Assembly (NCBI GenBank): GCA_002452315.1
Contig: DKFH01000144.1
Location: forward strand, 6,496-23,737
Origin: Anaerolineaceae bacterium UBA6801
GTDB taxonomy: Bacteria > Chloroflexota > Anaerolineae > Anaerolineales > Anaerolineaceae
Direction of reading: 5' to 3'
Length of the DNA stretch: 17,242 nucleotides
The notes under the pieces were generated by a model, which saw only the letters and a program-made list of their open reading frames with translations, did not search any database and was not told the DNA's origin. Below are positions 1-6,967 of this stretch, piece by piece. Positions within the stretch are counted from its first letter, which is position 1; every line of letters starts with the position of its first letter. Both the position numbers and the translations under genes were made by a program.

Positions 1-113
1 GTCACGCTTCCAGCGTGACACCACCTTATGCCATCGCGGCCGTAGGGTGTGGTCCGAACTTGACCGCACCACCCCTTTGTCACCGCGGCCGTAGGTCACG
101 CTTTCAGCGTGAC
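1..113. repeat. Tandem hairpin-plus-spacer repeat units
   Basis: Units consist of a hairpin followed by a conserved spacer ending in CGCGGCCGTAGG (35-46 and 84-95, period 49 bp). The hairpin at 1-19 has 8-bp arms GTCACGCT/AGCGTGAC around TCC, and the copy at 95-113 has the same arms around TTC. The unit between them carries a different hairpin: arms 46-54 and 62-70 (GGTGTGGTC/GACCGCACC, one T-G pair) around a 7-nt loop. The spacer is thus conserved while the stem sequence changes and pairing is kept. Confidence 0.75.
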
Positions 114-148
114 ACGCGCACCGCTATTTGCCAGCACAAGAAAACCCA

Positions 149-246
149 AGACCCCCGGGATTTCCGCAACTCGTACCGCCCAAATGCCGATCAAGCCAGC
201 CAGTGAAGGCCAACTTCACTGCGGAATATTAAAATCTCGGGGGTCT
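149..246. repeat. 98-bp imperfect inverted-repeat element
   Basis: The termini at 149-163 (AGACCCCCGGGATTT) and 232-246 are reverse complements at 14 of 15 positions. Inside, CCGCA (164-168) can pair with TGCGG (220-224). A separate perfect 8-bp hairpin lies at 201-221 (CAGTGAAG/CTTCACTG, loop GCCAA); it shares bases with the latter pairing. It resembles a MITE or a structured RNA or DNA element. No clear target-site duplication is visible next to the termini. Confidence 0.6.
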
Positions 247-294
247 AAAGAGCAGCTATCCCCGCAAACGGGGGAGCAAAGCCGCCACACCTTT

Positions 295-334
295 CCGTAG
301 GTCACGCTTCCAGCGTGACACCTGTCACCGGTGA
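295..334. repeat. Third copy of the GTCACGCT hairpin plus palindrome
   Basis: CCGTAG (295-300) leads into the 19-bp hairpin GTCACGCTTCCAGCGTGAC (301-319), identical to the copy at 1-19. A perfect 10-bp palindrome, TCACCGGTGA, follows at 325-334. The shared upstream CCGTAG links this copy to the tandem units at 1-113, although it lies about 190 bp away. Confidence 0.7.
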
Positions 335-371
335 GGTAATGCTTTGTAGCGAAATTCCCCGCAATCACGTA

Positions 372-2081
372 TTAGTTAAATATTCGATCTATAAAGATTG
401 GAATGTTCTCAGTTTTAATATAACCAGATGATACTTTCAGATTATTAGGTATCATTCTTAAGAAGGGCGATATACGGTTTTGACCTGATTGAGGATTATA
501 ATGATATTTATTTGACAGAAGATACAACAATTTTCTAGTCCTTGTCATTGCTACAATAAATTTTGAAACTTCAATATCAGAGATTCTATTTTCCTCGTTT
601 AATTTTGGAACATTGCCTTCATTTAAGCCAACAATAAACACATGGCAAGCAGATAATCCTTTACAACCCTCAAATGAAGTTAACATTATCGATGGTTCAG
701 AATAATCAGGTTCTGCTTCATCTTCTAGATCTTTTGGGAAGAAATATTCGATAATTGGATCAAAATCAATGTCTATATTTTCAATTAGATCATTGAATTC
801 TTCTCTATTCAAAGAATCATTGGATAACAAATCAATTATTGATCTGTGTTGTTCAATAATTTTGGCTGGAAGATGATTAATTAATGGAGTGAAATCTATA
901 GTTTTCAATAATATGCTTTTCAACTCATCTTGATCAAGCATATATGATGCAATAATTCTCCAACCAATATTAGAATTTGGTTTTCTCAATATAATCTTGT
1001 ATGCATCTAAAAGAGAATAAGAGCATTCTTCTGAAAAAGAGTAATCTATTCTTGAATAATGTTTAGATAGCTTCTTATATATTGGATTTAAATGTTGTCG
1101 TTTGCCAACAACTAATACACAAGGATAACCTTCTTCATTTGCTTCTTTGATCTCATCGGCTGGAATTTTTTCAATTGACGCTTTAATAAAATTTCCTACA
1201 CCATGAATAGTTGAGATTTGAGATGTAACAATTTTTGGATATCTTGAATTAGTCACTACATTACCTTCAAGATAAGGGACAAACTTCCGGTTAATTCGAC
1301 CCTGAAAGCCTCCATTGGAAATGACAGTTTTAATAAAAAATTTTGTGGCATCCACAACAACTTTAGGGCATCGACTGCAAAATGGTAATTCGAATTTCTC
1401 ATAAGTGTTCGAATAATATTTCTCTCTTAAATAATTTGGGGAGGAATTTCGTAGACTATATATTGCTTGATCATCATCGCCGGTTATAAGAATGGGGTTA
1501 TATTTTTCAAGCTCATCAATTAATGCTACCTCTAAAGGATTAAAATCCTGAAATTCATCAATAATTATTTGGTCATATCTTGGGATAAAATCGGGGTCTG
1601 TTTCTGATATTTTTAATACGCGATAAACAGAGTCATCAAAACAAACTGCATTGTAATAATCTCCCCGATTAATATAAAACAATATTTGTTGAGAATCTTT
1701 TTTAAGTAATTGAAAATGATTTGTAAAATCAGAAAAGTGATATCCGAGAAAATTTGAGTCTTCGATTACTATTTGTGTAAGAAAAGGATAAAGTTCAAAC
1801 CCTCCCCTCTTTTCATGAAGCAATTTTTTACAATAAGCATGAAAGGTCTTTACTTCAGCAAAATTACCAAAATCAGTATCCATGTCATTTACTAACTTGT
1901 TAATAAAAGTCAACGCAAGATTATTACTTGATTGTGATGTTTGGAATATCTGCTTAAAAGTATAAGTCTTTCCAGTTCCTGGTCCAGAGACAATAAGTTT
2001 TTTTGGTGCATTAGAATCAAGTATTAATTGTAAATATTTAGTTCTTTTCAATTCTTGATCATTTAATAAATCATCCGTCAT
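372..2081 (-). CDS. UvrD/Rep-like superfamily 1 helicase (short form)
   Basis: Predicted ATP-dependent DNA translocase or helicase of superfamily 1, 569 aa. Visible motifs: Walker A GPGTGKT (residues 33-39), motif II DEFQD (175-179), motif III GDDDQAIY (201-208), a KGL-containing motif V near 474-476 followed by VFIVGLNEG, and motif VI VAMTRTR (510-516). It is shorter than classical UvrD/Rep (about 670-720 aa), so part of the 2A/2B regions must be reduced. An FCSRC cysteine pair follows motif III. The gene is strikingly AT-rich compared with the rest of the window, which suggests horizontal acquisition. It lies 188 bp downstream of the Type IIG RM gene on the same strand. A weak GAGAAA-type site precedes the ATG. 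Short helicases of this kind are common in defence loci (GajB of Gabija is one), but no GajA-like nuclease is present. Family call sure; biological role inferred. Confidence 0.85.
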   Translation of the reverse strand: MTDDLLNDQELKRTKYLQLILDSNAPKKLIVSGPGTGKTYTFKQIFQTSQSSNNLALTFINKLVNDMDTDFGNFAEVKTFHAYCKKLLHEKRGGFELYPFLTQIVIEDSNFLGYHFSDFTNHFQLLKKDSQQILFYINRGDYYNAVCFDDSVYRVLKISETDPDFIPRYDQIIIDEFQDFNPLEVALIDELEKYNPILITGDDDQAIYSLRNSSPNYLREKYYSNTYEKFELPFCSRCPKVVVDATKFFIKTVISNGGFQGRINRKFVPYLEGNVVTNSRYPKIVTSQISTIHGVGNFIKASIEKIPADEIKEANEEGYPCVLVVGKRQHLNPIYKKLSKHYSRIDYSFSEECSYSLLDAYKIILRKPNSNIGWRIIASYMLDQDELKSILLKTIDFTPLINHLPAKIIEQHRSIIDLLSNDSLNREEFNDLIENIDIDFDPIIEYFFPKDLEDEAEPDYSEPSIMLTSFEGCKGLSACHVFIVGLNEGNVPKLNEENRISDIEVSKFIVAMTRTRKLLYLLSNKYHYNPQSGQNRISPFLRMIPNNLKVSSGYIKTENIPIFIDRIFN

Positions 2082-2269
2082 AAATTTCTCATTTCAAGCT
2101 TAGCAATCCAAACACCTTACTATATTCATGCGCTTAGTAGATGGGCCCATTGTATTAGCGCTGTTTAATGTCATCATAAATATCCCGATGGGAATTTTGA
2201 TTTTTGAATTTGCCGATTTTATTTATAAAGAAAATCGAGTTGCGCATTTTCAATGATAATTCCTATAAT
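2082..2269. other. AT-rich spacer between RM gene and helicase
   Basis: This 188-bp gap is AT-rich like the helicase. It contains a 7-bp hairpin, CGATTTT (2214-2220) with AAAATCG (2231-2237), with no adjacent T-run, so it is not a classic terminator. On the minus strand TACAAT (2154-2149) could be a -10 box for the helicase, but no well-spaced -35 is evident. Whether the two genes share a transcript is unclear. Confidence 0.4.
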
Positions 2270-5188
2270 TCATCCCTCTCCCTCCACAATCCTGATCTCT
2301 TCATCCGTCAGGCCGTAGAGCTCGTAGACCAGGCGGTCGATGCGGGCGTCGGTAGCTTCGATTTCGCGCTGCAGGCGCTGTTTGTCGTGTGGTGTTTGGG
2401 GGTTGCGCTTGTGCAAATCGAGCATATACTCAACCATTTTCACTATTTGATCATGTGCCTTTACATCGTCAGTGATTGAAGGATTAATATTTCTTATTGG
2501 TAGTTGACGTAAATTTTCAGGTACAACATGTAATTCATCGCTTAGAAATTTTACAAAATACCAATTGATCAACTTACTGCATAATATACCCAATAAAAAT
2601 TTTAAATTGTGTTCCATCGATAAATTTATTTGATCTTTTGTTGCATTTGTGTCTTTAAAACCAGTTGTTGCCAATACATGCTTGGGAACACACACGATTA
2701 ACGATTGCTCTGCGTATAAGAACTCATCATCGTACGTAGCAATTATTCCTTCGCGACCCACAACCACTTGAACAATGATCTTTTGAGTTTCAAACATTTC
2801 TGGATACTTAGGTCTGTGCATCTTTTTTGGTAAATAGTCGACATATCTATACCATTTTGGAGAACCGTATCTAGAAATGTCTTTTCCTTCCACATATGGC
2901 TTACATCTAGACGTCAAAGGTTCAGAAAAAATTCTTGCTGATTTATCTAATCCTGTTTTACTATCGTGTAAATCCATACCAATACCTATGTAACAATAAT
3001 CTGAAAATTTTTTACTTACCTCCCAAACCTTTTTTGATATTTTTTCAACCTGCTCGGTAATATTTAAACGAAACATATTATCAGGAGTATTCTCAAAAGC
3101 ACGTTGAGTTACATGCCACTCCTCTTTTGTAAGAAATGATTCCTTTGCTCTTTGAATAACTATTCTATTACTTATGAGTTGGCGTTTATTACACTCTTTC
3201 TGTAAAATCAATATACATGTTGACACATTTGCAGTAAACACATTCATCTCTGAAACATCAACAATATTCTTTATTCTACAATTTTCCAAAATAAATTTCC
3301 TAATTAGAGAAGCATATTTTTGACTCAATATTGGATAAGGAACAATGAAACCAAGTACACCATTCGGTAATAATAATTGAATAGATCTTTCAATGAACAA
3401 CACATACACATCAAATTTTCCAGTAACTGTTGTGAATTTTGGCGTTTTCTTCCAGTAATTTTTTTGGTTAATTTCCATATTATTTGAGCGGACATATGGC
3501 GGATTGCCAATCACGGCGTCAAATCCGCCATTCGCTTTGCTCGCAAACACCATCGGGAAATTCTTTTCCCAGTCAAAGGGGTTGACGCGCTCAACCTCCT
3601 TCTCATCCGGTATCAGCTGGCCTTCAAAATAGTCCCAGCCGATCAACGCGTTGCCGCACTTGATGTTCTCGCCCAGGTCGGGCAGGGCGCGCTCAAACCC
3701 CAGGGTCAGCTGCCCGGTTTCCTCCTCCAGCACCTTCAGCAGCAGGCTCAGCTTGGTCACCTCCACGGCCTGGGCGTCGATATCCACGCCGTAGATGTTG
3801 TTCAGCAGGATGCGCTTCTTTTCCTCGGTGGTCAGGCGCCAATCCCCCTCCGCCGTGTGGATCAGCGCGGGCTGTTTGCCCCGCGTCCACCCCTCGGGGT
3901 TGTGCCCCAGGTACCAGCCCTCATGCCAGTCCATCAGGTGCTGGAAGGCGCCCAGCAGGAACGAACCTGAGCCGCAGGCCGGGTCGAGAATCTTCAACCG
4001 TGCGGCTTCCTCAGGCGTTTTATCTTCCAGCAGCTTACCGACGGTATTTTCGACGATATAGTCCACGATGTACTTGGGGGTGTAGTACACACCGCCGGCT
4101 TTGCGCACCTCGGGCTTTTCCTCGATCTTGGCCTGGCGGCCGGGCGTCAGGCGGATGACCTTGCCCAAAAAGCGCTCATACACCTGCCCGAGGATCTCCA
4201 CCGGGATCTCTTTGAACACGTACGGCGAGGGATAATACAGCGACTTGATAATCGTTTTGAGGACCTTGTCGTCAATGACCAGGGTGGGCGTGAAGGCATC
4301 CACGCTGTTCTGATCCCCCGCCTCGGCTTTGAAGTGGAACAGCCCCGAATTGTATTTCTGGTCGGCTTTCATGTAGAGCGCGACCAACCGCGGGTAGATG
4401 TCTTTGCTGGCGCCCAACTCGAGCAACTGGTTCTGGGGTTCGATGCCGCGGTCCTCGCTGATGCGCAGGAAGATGATGCGGCTGATGGTCATCTGGACGG
4501 CAAAATTCAGCTGGCGTTCGTTGGTGATCTGTTCATTGCGTAAAGCAATATTACGCGCCAGCAGCGTACGCCAGGTTTCGATTTCCTGCAAAAAGGCGTC
4601 ATCGACCTTGATGGTGCCCTTTTTGGCGGTGTTATCCTCGGCGTACTGGTCAAAGGCGCCTTTGCGGATGGCATCGGGGGAGAAAATGCCGGCAATTTCG
4701 TCCCACCGGTCAACGTACTGGTCATATGTAATATACATGATCCGCCCGGTGGCCGGGCTGTCGGTGCGGTTGGGCTTGCTGCGGCAGTCATAGACGGCGA
4801 AGCCCTTAAAATCGGTCAGGATGGAAAGCGGCAGGCCCAGGCTCCAGGCATAAATTTTTAGCTGGTAGGCGTATTCTTTGGTATTTTCAATGTCCTCTGC
4901 CGGTTTTTTGGCTTCGACAAAGAACTTGCGCACACCCCCCAGTCTGAAGGCATAATCGGGCGCTTTGGCATTGGCGCTGCCCTTGATGTGGATCGAATCT
5001 TCGTGGATCACCTCGCGGTATTGGACCGCATAACCCTGCTTATTGGCCACGTCCCAGCCCAGGGCTTCGAAGAAGGGGTTCAGGAATTCCTGGCGCAGTT
5101 GGGCTTCGTTGTAAGTTGGGGAGAGATAGGCGTGTTTGTGTTCGTCAAAACGCTGAACGAGCTGACGGACAACCTCTGGTGCGGGCAT
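2270..5188 (-). CDS. Type IIG restriction-modification enzyme (Eco57I/TaqI-like N6-adenine MTase fused to nuclease)
   Basis: A single-chain enzyme expected to methylate adenine and cut DNA at one recognition site, 972 aa. The N-terminal domain carries a PD-(D/E)xK-type nuclease signature: PD at 77-78 and EAK at 92-94. The methyltransferase core has motif I DPACGSGSF (402-410) and the catalytic NPPY (562-565). The C-terminal part resembles the TaqI-type target-recognition domain and ends in a conserved-looking tail with LVYELYGL. The start at 5188 was chosen because AAGGAGGAAA sits just upstream; a longer frame to 5239 has no such site. A TACAAT box (5228-5223) could serve as -10. Composition is mosaic: residues about 565-918 are AT-rich while both ends are GC-rich. 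The helicase gene follows downstream. Function call is strong; the recognition site cannot be read from sequence. Confidence 0.92.
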   Translation of the reverse strand: MPAPEVVRQLVQRFDEHKHAYLSPTYNEAQLRQEFLNPFFEALGWDVANKQGYAVQYREVIHEDSIHIKGSANAKAPDYAFRLGGVRKFFVEAKKPAEDIENTKEYAYQLKIYAWSLGLPLSILTDFKGFAVYDCRSKPNRTDSPATGRIMYITYDQYVDRWDEIAGIFSPDAIRKGAFDQYAEDNTAKKGTIKVDDAFLQEIETWRTLLARNIALRNEQITNERQLNFAVQMTISRIIFLRISEDRGIEPQNQLLELGASKDIYPRLVALYMKADQKYNSGLFHFKAEAGDQNSVDAFTPTLVIDDKVLKTIIKSLYYPSPYVFKEIPVEILGQVYERFLGKVIRLTPGRQAKIEEKPEVRKAGGVYYTPKYIVDYIVENTVGKLLEDKTPEEAARLKILDPACGSGSFLLGAFQHLMDWHEGWYLGHNPEGWTRGKQPALIHTAEGDWRLTTEEKKRILLNNIYGVDIDAQAVEVTKLSLLLKVLEEETGQLTLGFERALPDLGENIKCGNALIGWDYFEGQLIPDEKEVERVNPFDWEKNFPMVFASKANGGFDAVIGNPPYVRSNNMEINQKNYWKKTPKFTTVTGKFDVYVLFIERSIQLLLPNGVLGFIVPYPILSQKYASLIRKFILENCRIKNIVDVSEMNVFTANVSTCILILQKECNKRQLISNRIVIQRAKESFLTKEEWHVTQRAFENTPDNMFRLNITEQVEKISKKVWEVSKKFSDYCYIGIGMDLHDSKTGLDKSARIFSEPLTSRCKPYVEGKDISRYGSPKWYRYVDYLPKKMHRPKYPEMFETQKIIVQVVVGREGIIATYDDEFLYAEQSLIVCVPKHVLATTGFKDTNATKDQINLSMEHNLKFLLGILCSKLINWYFVKFLSDELHVVPENLRQLPIRNINPSITDDVKAHDQIVKMVEYMLDLHKRNPQTPHDKQRLQREIEATDARIDRLVYELYGLTDEEIRIVEGEG
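2433..3495 (-). other. AT-rich recognition-module block inside the RM gene
   Basis: Base composition drops abruptly to AT-rich just after the NPPY codons (about 3495) and returns to GC-rich near 2433, within the coding sequence and without breaking the frame. The block encodes about residues 565-918: the back half of the methyltransferase and the TaqI-like specificity region. The boundaries are judged by eye and could be off by a few tens of bases. The simplest reading is replacement of the specificity module by recombination. Confidence 0.65.
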
Positions 5189-5192
5189 GACT

Positions 5193-5228
5193 TTCCTCCT
5201 TGAATGGCATGCAAGTGAAGTAATTGTA
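5193..5228 (-). promoter_or_regulatory. RBS and possible -10 of the RM gene
   Basis: On the minus strand, AAGGAGGAAA lies directly before ATG 5188 and fixes the start. TACAAT at 5228-5223 is a plausible -10 about 35 nt upstream of the start codon. No good -35 hexamer was found, partly because a hairpin cluster occupies that position. Confidence 0.5.
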
Positions 5229-5240
5229 GCATGAAACAAC

Positions 5241-5407
5241 CCGGGGAGATTGCTTCACCCCTTTCAGGGGTTCGCAATGGCAAAGCTTTTGTAACAACGC
5301 CCTGCCAGGGCGTCACTACAGGTGTGAATGGGTTAATTCCTCCCCGGTATTGTAAACAGGGAAAGCGGCGTGGCCAAACCCCACGTGTTTTCAACGCGAT
5401 TGCGTTG
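5241..5407. repeat. Cluster of short hairpins
   Basis: Several perfect stems are packed into one gene-free spacer. They are ACCCCT-TTC-AGGGGT (5257-5271, flanked by TTGC/GCAA), ACGCCCTG-C-CAGGGCGT (5297-5313) and CAACGC-GATT-GCGTTG (5392-5407). An outer pair, CCGGGGAG (5241-5248) with CTCCCCGG (5340-5347), encloses the first two. The stem-TTC-stem form matches the hairpins at 1-113 although stem sequences differ, which suggests a related repeat type. None has a T-run typical of a terminator. Confidence 0.6.
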
Positions 5408-5431
5408 CAAGCGATTTGCGCCCCAAGGAGC

Positions 5432-5722
5432 CTAGTCAAATTCTGAGGATAAGGGATGATCCTGCGCTAATGCTGCCTTACGGGCATGGCCGAGGCGCTT
5501 GATCCTGGCCTCGCGCTTGAGGGCAGCGACATGATCGGCCACCTCTTCCACGTAGACCAGGGTGACCGGCCCGTGCATACGGGTGTAACGGGCGCCGCGC
5601 CCGGCGTTGTGCTCGGCCACCCGCCGCAGGGGGTCGGTGGTCCAGCCGGTATAGAAGGCCCCGTTGGCGCAGCGCACCATGTAGCAGTAATACCGGGTTT
5701 CGGCATCCGTTGTTTCCGTCAT
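5432..5722 (-). CDS. GIY-YIG domain protein (UPF0213/YhbQ-like)
   Basis: A small single-domain protein of 96 aa from the GIY-YIG nuclease superfamily. Visible features are YMV (14-16) and YTG (24-26) in place of the classic GIY and YIG, arginines at 33-34 in the LRR-x-x-EHN helix, and Glu71 as the likely metal-binding glutamate. Length fits UPF0213 proteins of about 80-100 aa. ATG 5722 is preferred because GGTGAGG lies four to five bases upstream; a GTG at 5731 would overlap the M50 stop codon and add three residues but has no ribosome site. It follows the M50 gene closely, so the pair is probably cotranscribed. Cellular role of this family is poorly defined. Confidence 0.88.
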   Translation of the reverse strand: MTETTDAETRYYCYMVRCANGAFYTGWTTDPLRRVAEHNAGRGARYTRMHGPVTLVYVEEVADHVAALKREARIKRLGHARKAALAQDHPLSSEFD

Positions 5723-5727
5723 AGGCC

Positions 5728-6384
5728 TCACCAGTTGACCAGGAAGCGCGCCAGGCCCATCAACGGCTGGCGGATGATCAGGTTCACCAGGTCCAGGCCG
5801 AACATGGGCAGGACGAAGATGATCATCAGCAGGATGATCGGGCTGTAGGGGCGGATGCGGTCGTAAAACTCGACCCAGTGATCGGGCAGGAAGAAGGTGA
5901 TGACCTTCTCCCCGTCCAGCGGTGCCAGGGGGATTATGTTAAAGAGGAACAGGGCCAGGTTGACGAACAGGAACTCTAACAGAAAATCGCTCCAGGAGGG
6001 CAAAATCAGCCCGCTCGGCATCCCCAGGGGCACCCAGCGCAGGCGCAACGGGATGGCGGCCAGCATGGCCAGCAGGAGGTTGGAGGCCGGCCCGGCAATC
6101 GAGACCAGCATCACGCCGGCGCGGGTTTTGCGCCGCAGGGCATAGGGGTTGATCGGCACGGGTTTGGCCCAGCCAAAACCGACGAACAGCAGCGCGATCG
6201 TGCCCATCGGGTCCAGGTGCGCCAGGGGGTTAAGGGTCAGCCGGCCATGCATCCGGGGTGTGGTGTCCCCCAGGGCATCTGCAGACGCGGCGTGGGCGAA
6301 CTCATGGAATGAGAAGGCCACCAGCAGGGTGATGATACGGGAGATCAGGATGGGGACGGACAGGTTAAACAGCATGTGGATCAC
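5728..6384 (-). CDS. M50-family membrane metalloprotease (site-2-protease-like)
   Basis: An integral membrane zinc protease of 218 aa, of the compact site-2-protease type without PDZ or CBS domains. The zinc-binding HEFAH lies at residues 27-31 in the first long hydrophobic helix, and the third ligand motif [10 protein letters not shown] at 149-158 (Asp157). Further hydrophobic helices run at about 12-26, 93-115, 137-155 and 182-200. Such proteases cut membrane-embedded substrates such as anti-sigma factors; no substrate gene is evident nearby. The reading frame opens with GTG 6384, with GAAAG upstream; ATG 6375 is a possible alternative that would shorten it by three residues. The GIY-YIG gene follows immediately. 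Family call is sure; substrate unknown. Confidence 0.9.
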   Translation of the reverse strand: MIHMLFNLSVPILISRIITLLVAFSFHEFAHAASADALGDTTPRMHGRLTLNPLAHLDPMGTIALLFVGFGWAKPVPINPYALRRKTRAGVMLVSIAGPASNLLLAMLAAIPLRLRWVPLGMPSGLILPSWSDFLLEFLFVNLALFLFNIIPLAPLDGEKVITFFLPDHWVEFYDRIRPYSPIILLMIIFVLPMFGLDLVNLIIRQPLMGLARFLVNW

Positions 6385-6489
6385 TTGGCTTTCAGTAGAT
6401 TAATCGCCTGGTCATTATAACATGCGGGGAAATAGATCATTTCCCGCCGGGTGTACAGCCACAAATTATACCTATGTAGACCGTAATGG

Positions 6490-6518
6490 TATAATTAACT
6501 CGCTGTGAAAGAAAGGAA
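6490..6518 (+). promoter_or_regulatory. -10 box and RBS ahead of the msr operon
   Basis: A consensus TATAAT occurs at 6490-6495 with no strong -35 at the right distance. AAAGGAAG at 6510-6518 provides a ribosome site for ATG 6526. An in-frame GTG at 6505 and an ATG at 6520 are alternatives, but spacing favours 6526, which also gives a normal-length signal peptide. Confidence 0.5.
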
Positions 6519-6525
6519 GATGACC

Positions 6526-6957
6526 ATGAAGAAAACCCTTTTCGTAACCCTGTTGATGACAGCCCTGCTCCTGGCGGCCTGCAGCCCGGGGGGTGCCCCT
6601 CAGCCAATCGATGCCGGCGAGGCGAGCGAGGCTGTTTATACCCCCATCAGCGTGGAGACCCTGGCCGAGATGATGGACGCCCGGCGCGAGTCCTTCCTGT
6701 TGGTCAACACACACATCCCCTTTGAGGGCAACCTGCCCGGTACGGATCTTTCCGTGGCCTATACCGAAACCAGCGACCACCTGGACCTGTTCCCCGCGGA
6801 CAAGGACGCCGAAATCGTGCTCTACTGCCTGAATGACCCCATGTCACGCTCCGCCGCAGAGCAATTATTGGCAGCGGGCTATCGCAATGTGAAGATCCTC
6901 ACCGGCGGGATGAATGCCTGGCAGGCGGCAGGGTTGCCGTTGGAAATGGAACCCTAG
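6526..6957 (+). CDS. Rhodanese-like lipoprotein
   Basis: A membrane-anchored single-domain rhodanese homologue of 143 aa. A lipoprotein signal peptide (basic MKK, hydrophobic core, lipobox LAAC with Cys19) is followed by a short linker. The rhodanese domain spans about 40-140. Its candidate catalytic Cys101 lies in YCLNDPMS, and the C-terminal part shows the typical AGY-NV-LTGGM-AW pattern (117-132). The active-site loop lacks the usual basic residue and glycine of CRxGxR, so sulfurtransferase activity is uncertain. It should face outside the membrane. msrP begins 10 bp after its stop, so it is the first gene of the msr operon; this suggests a link to sulfur redox repair. The domain call is firm, the function inferred. 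Confidence 0.85.
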   Translation: MKKTLFVTLLMTALLLAACSPGGAPQPIDAGEASEAVYTPISVETLAEMMDARRESFLLVNTHIPFEGNLPGTDLSVAYTETSDHLDLFPADKDAEIVLYCLNDPMSRSAAEQLLAAGYRNVKILTGGMNAWQAAGLPLEMEP

Positions 6958-6967
6958 CGAGGTGAAT

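Larger units (their letters stand above)
1..371. other. Gene-free hairpin-rich spacer
   Basis: No convincing gene lies here. Short open frames exist, but they read through palindromes and lack Shine-Dalgarno sites. The stretch holds three copies of a 19-bp hairpin, a related but different hairpin, and a larger inverted-repeat element, each listed separately. A small hairpin CCCCG-CAAA-CGGGG lies at 260-273. The left edge of the window cuts into the repeat array. Confidence 0.75.

Noticed and set aside
15..300. Small plus-strand open frames of 63 aa
   Set aside because: They run through the hairpin repeats, overlap each other and have no ribosome site.
1..334. CRISPR array
   Set aside because: The three 19-bp copies are palindromic and irregularly spaced (starts at 1, 95 and 301), with no uniform spacers and no cas genes.
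372..2081. Gabija system (GajB)
   Set aside because: The helicase is GajB-like in class and size, but no OLD-type GajA nuclease gene is adjacent.
2204..2479. 91-aa plus-strand frame
   Set aside because: It is antisense to the 3' end of the RM gene and has no supporting features.
5231..5446. 71-aa plus-strand open frame upstream of the RM gene
   Set aside because: It consists of the hairpin cluster read as protein and runs into the 3' end of the GIY-YIG gene; no domain or ribosome site.
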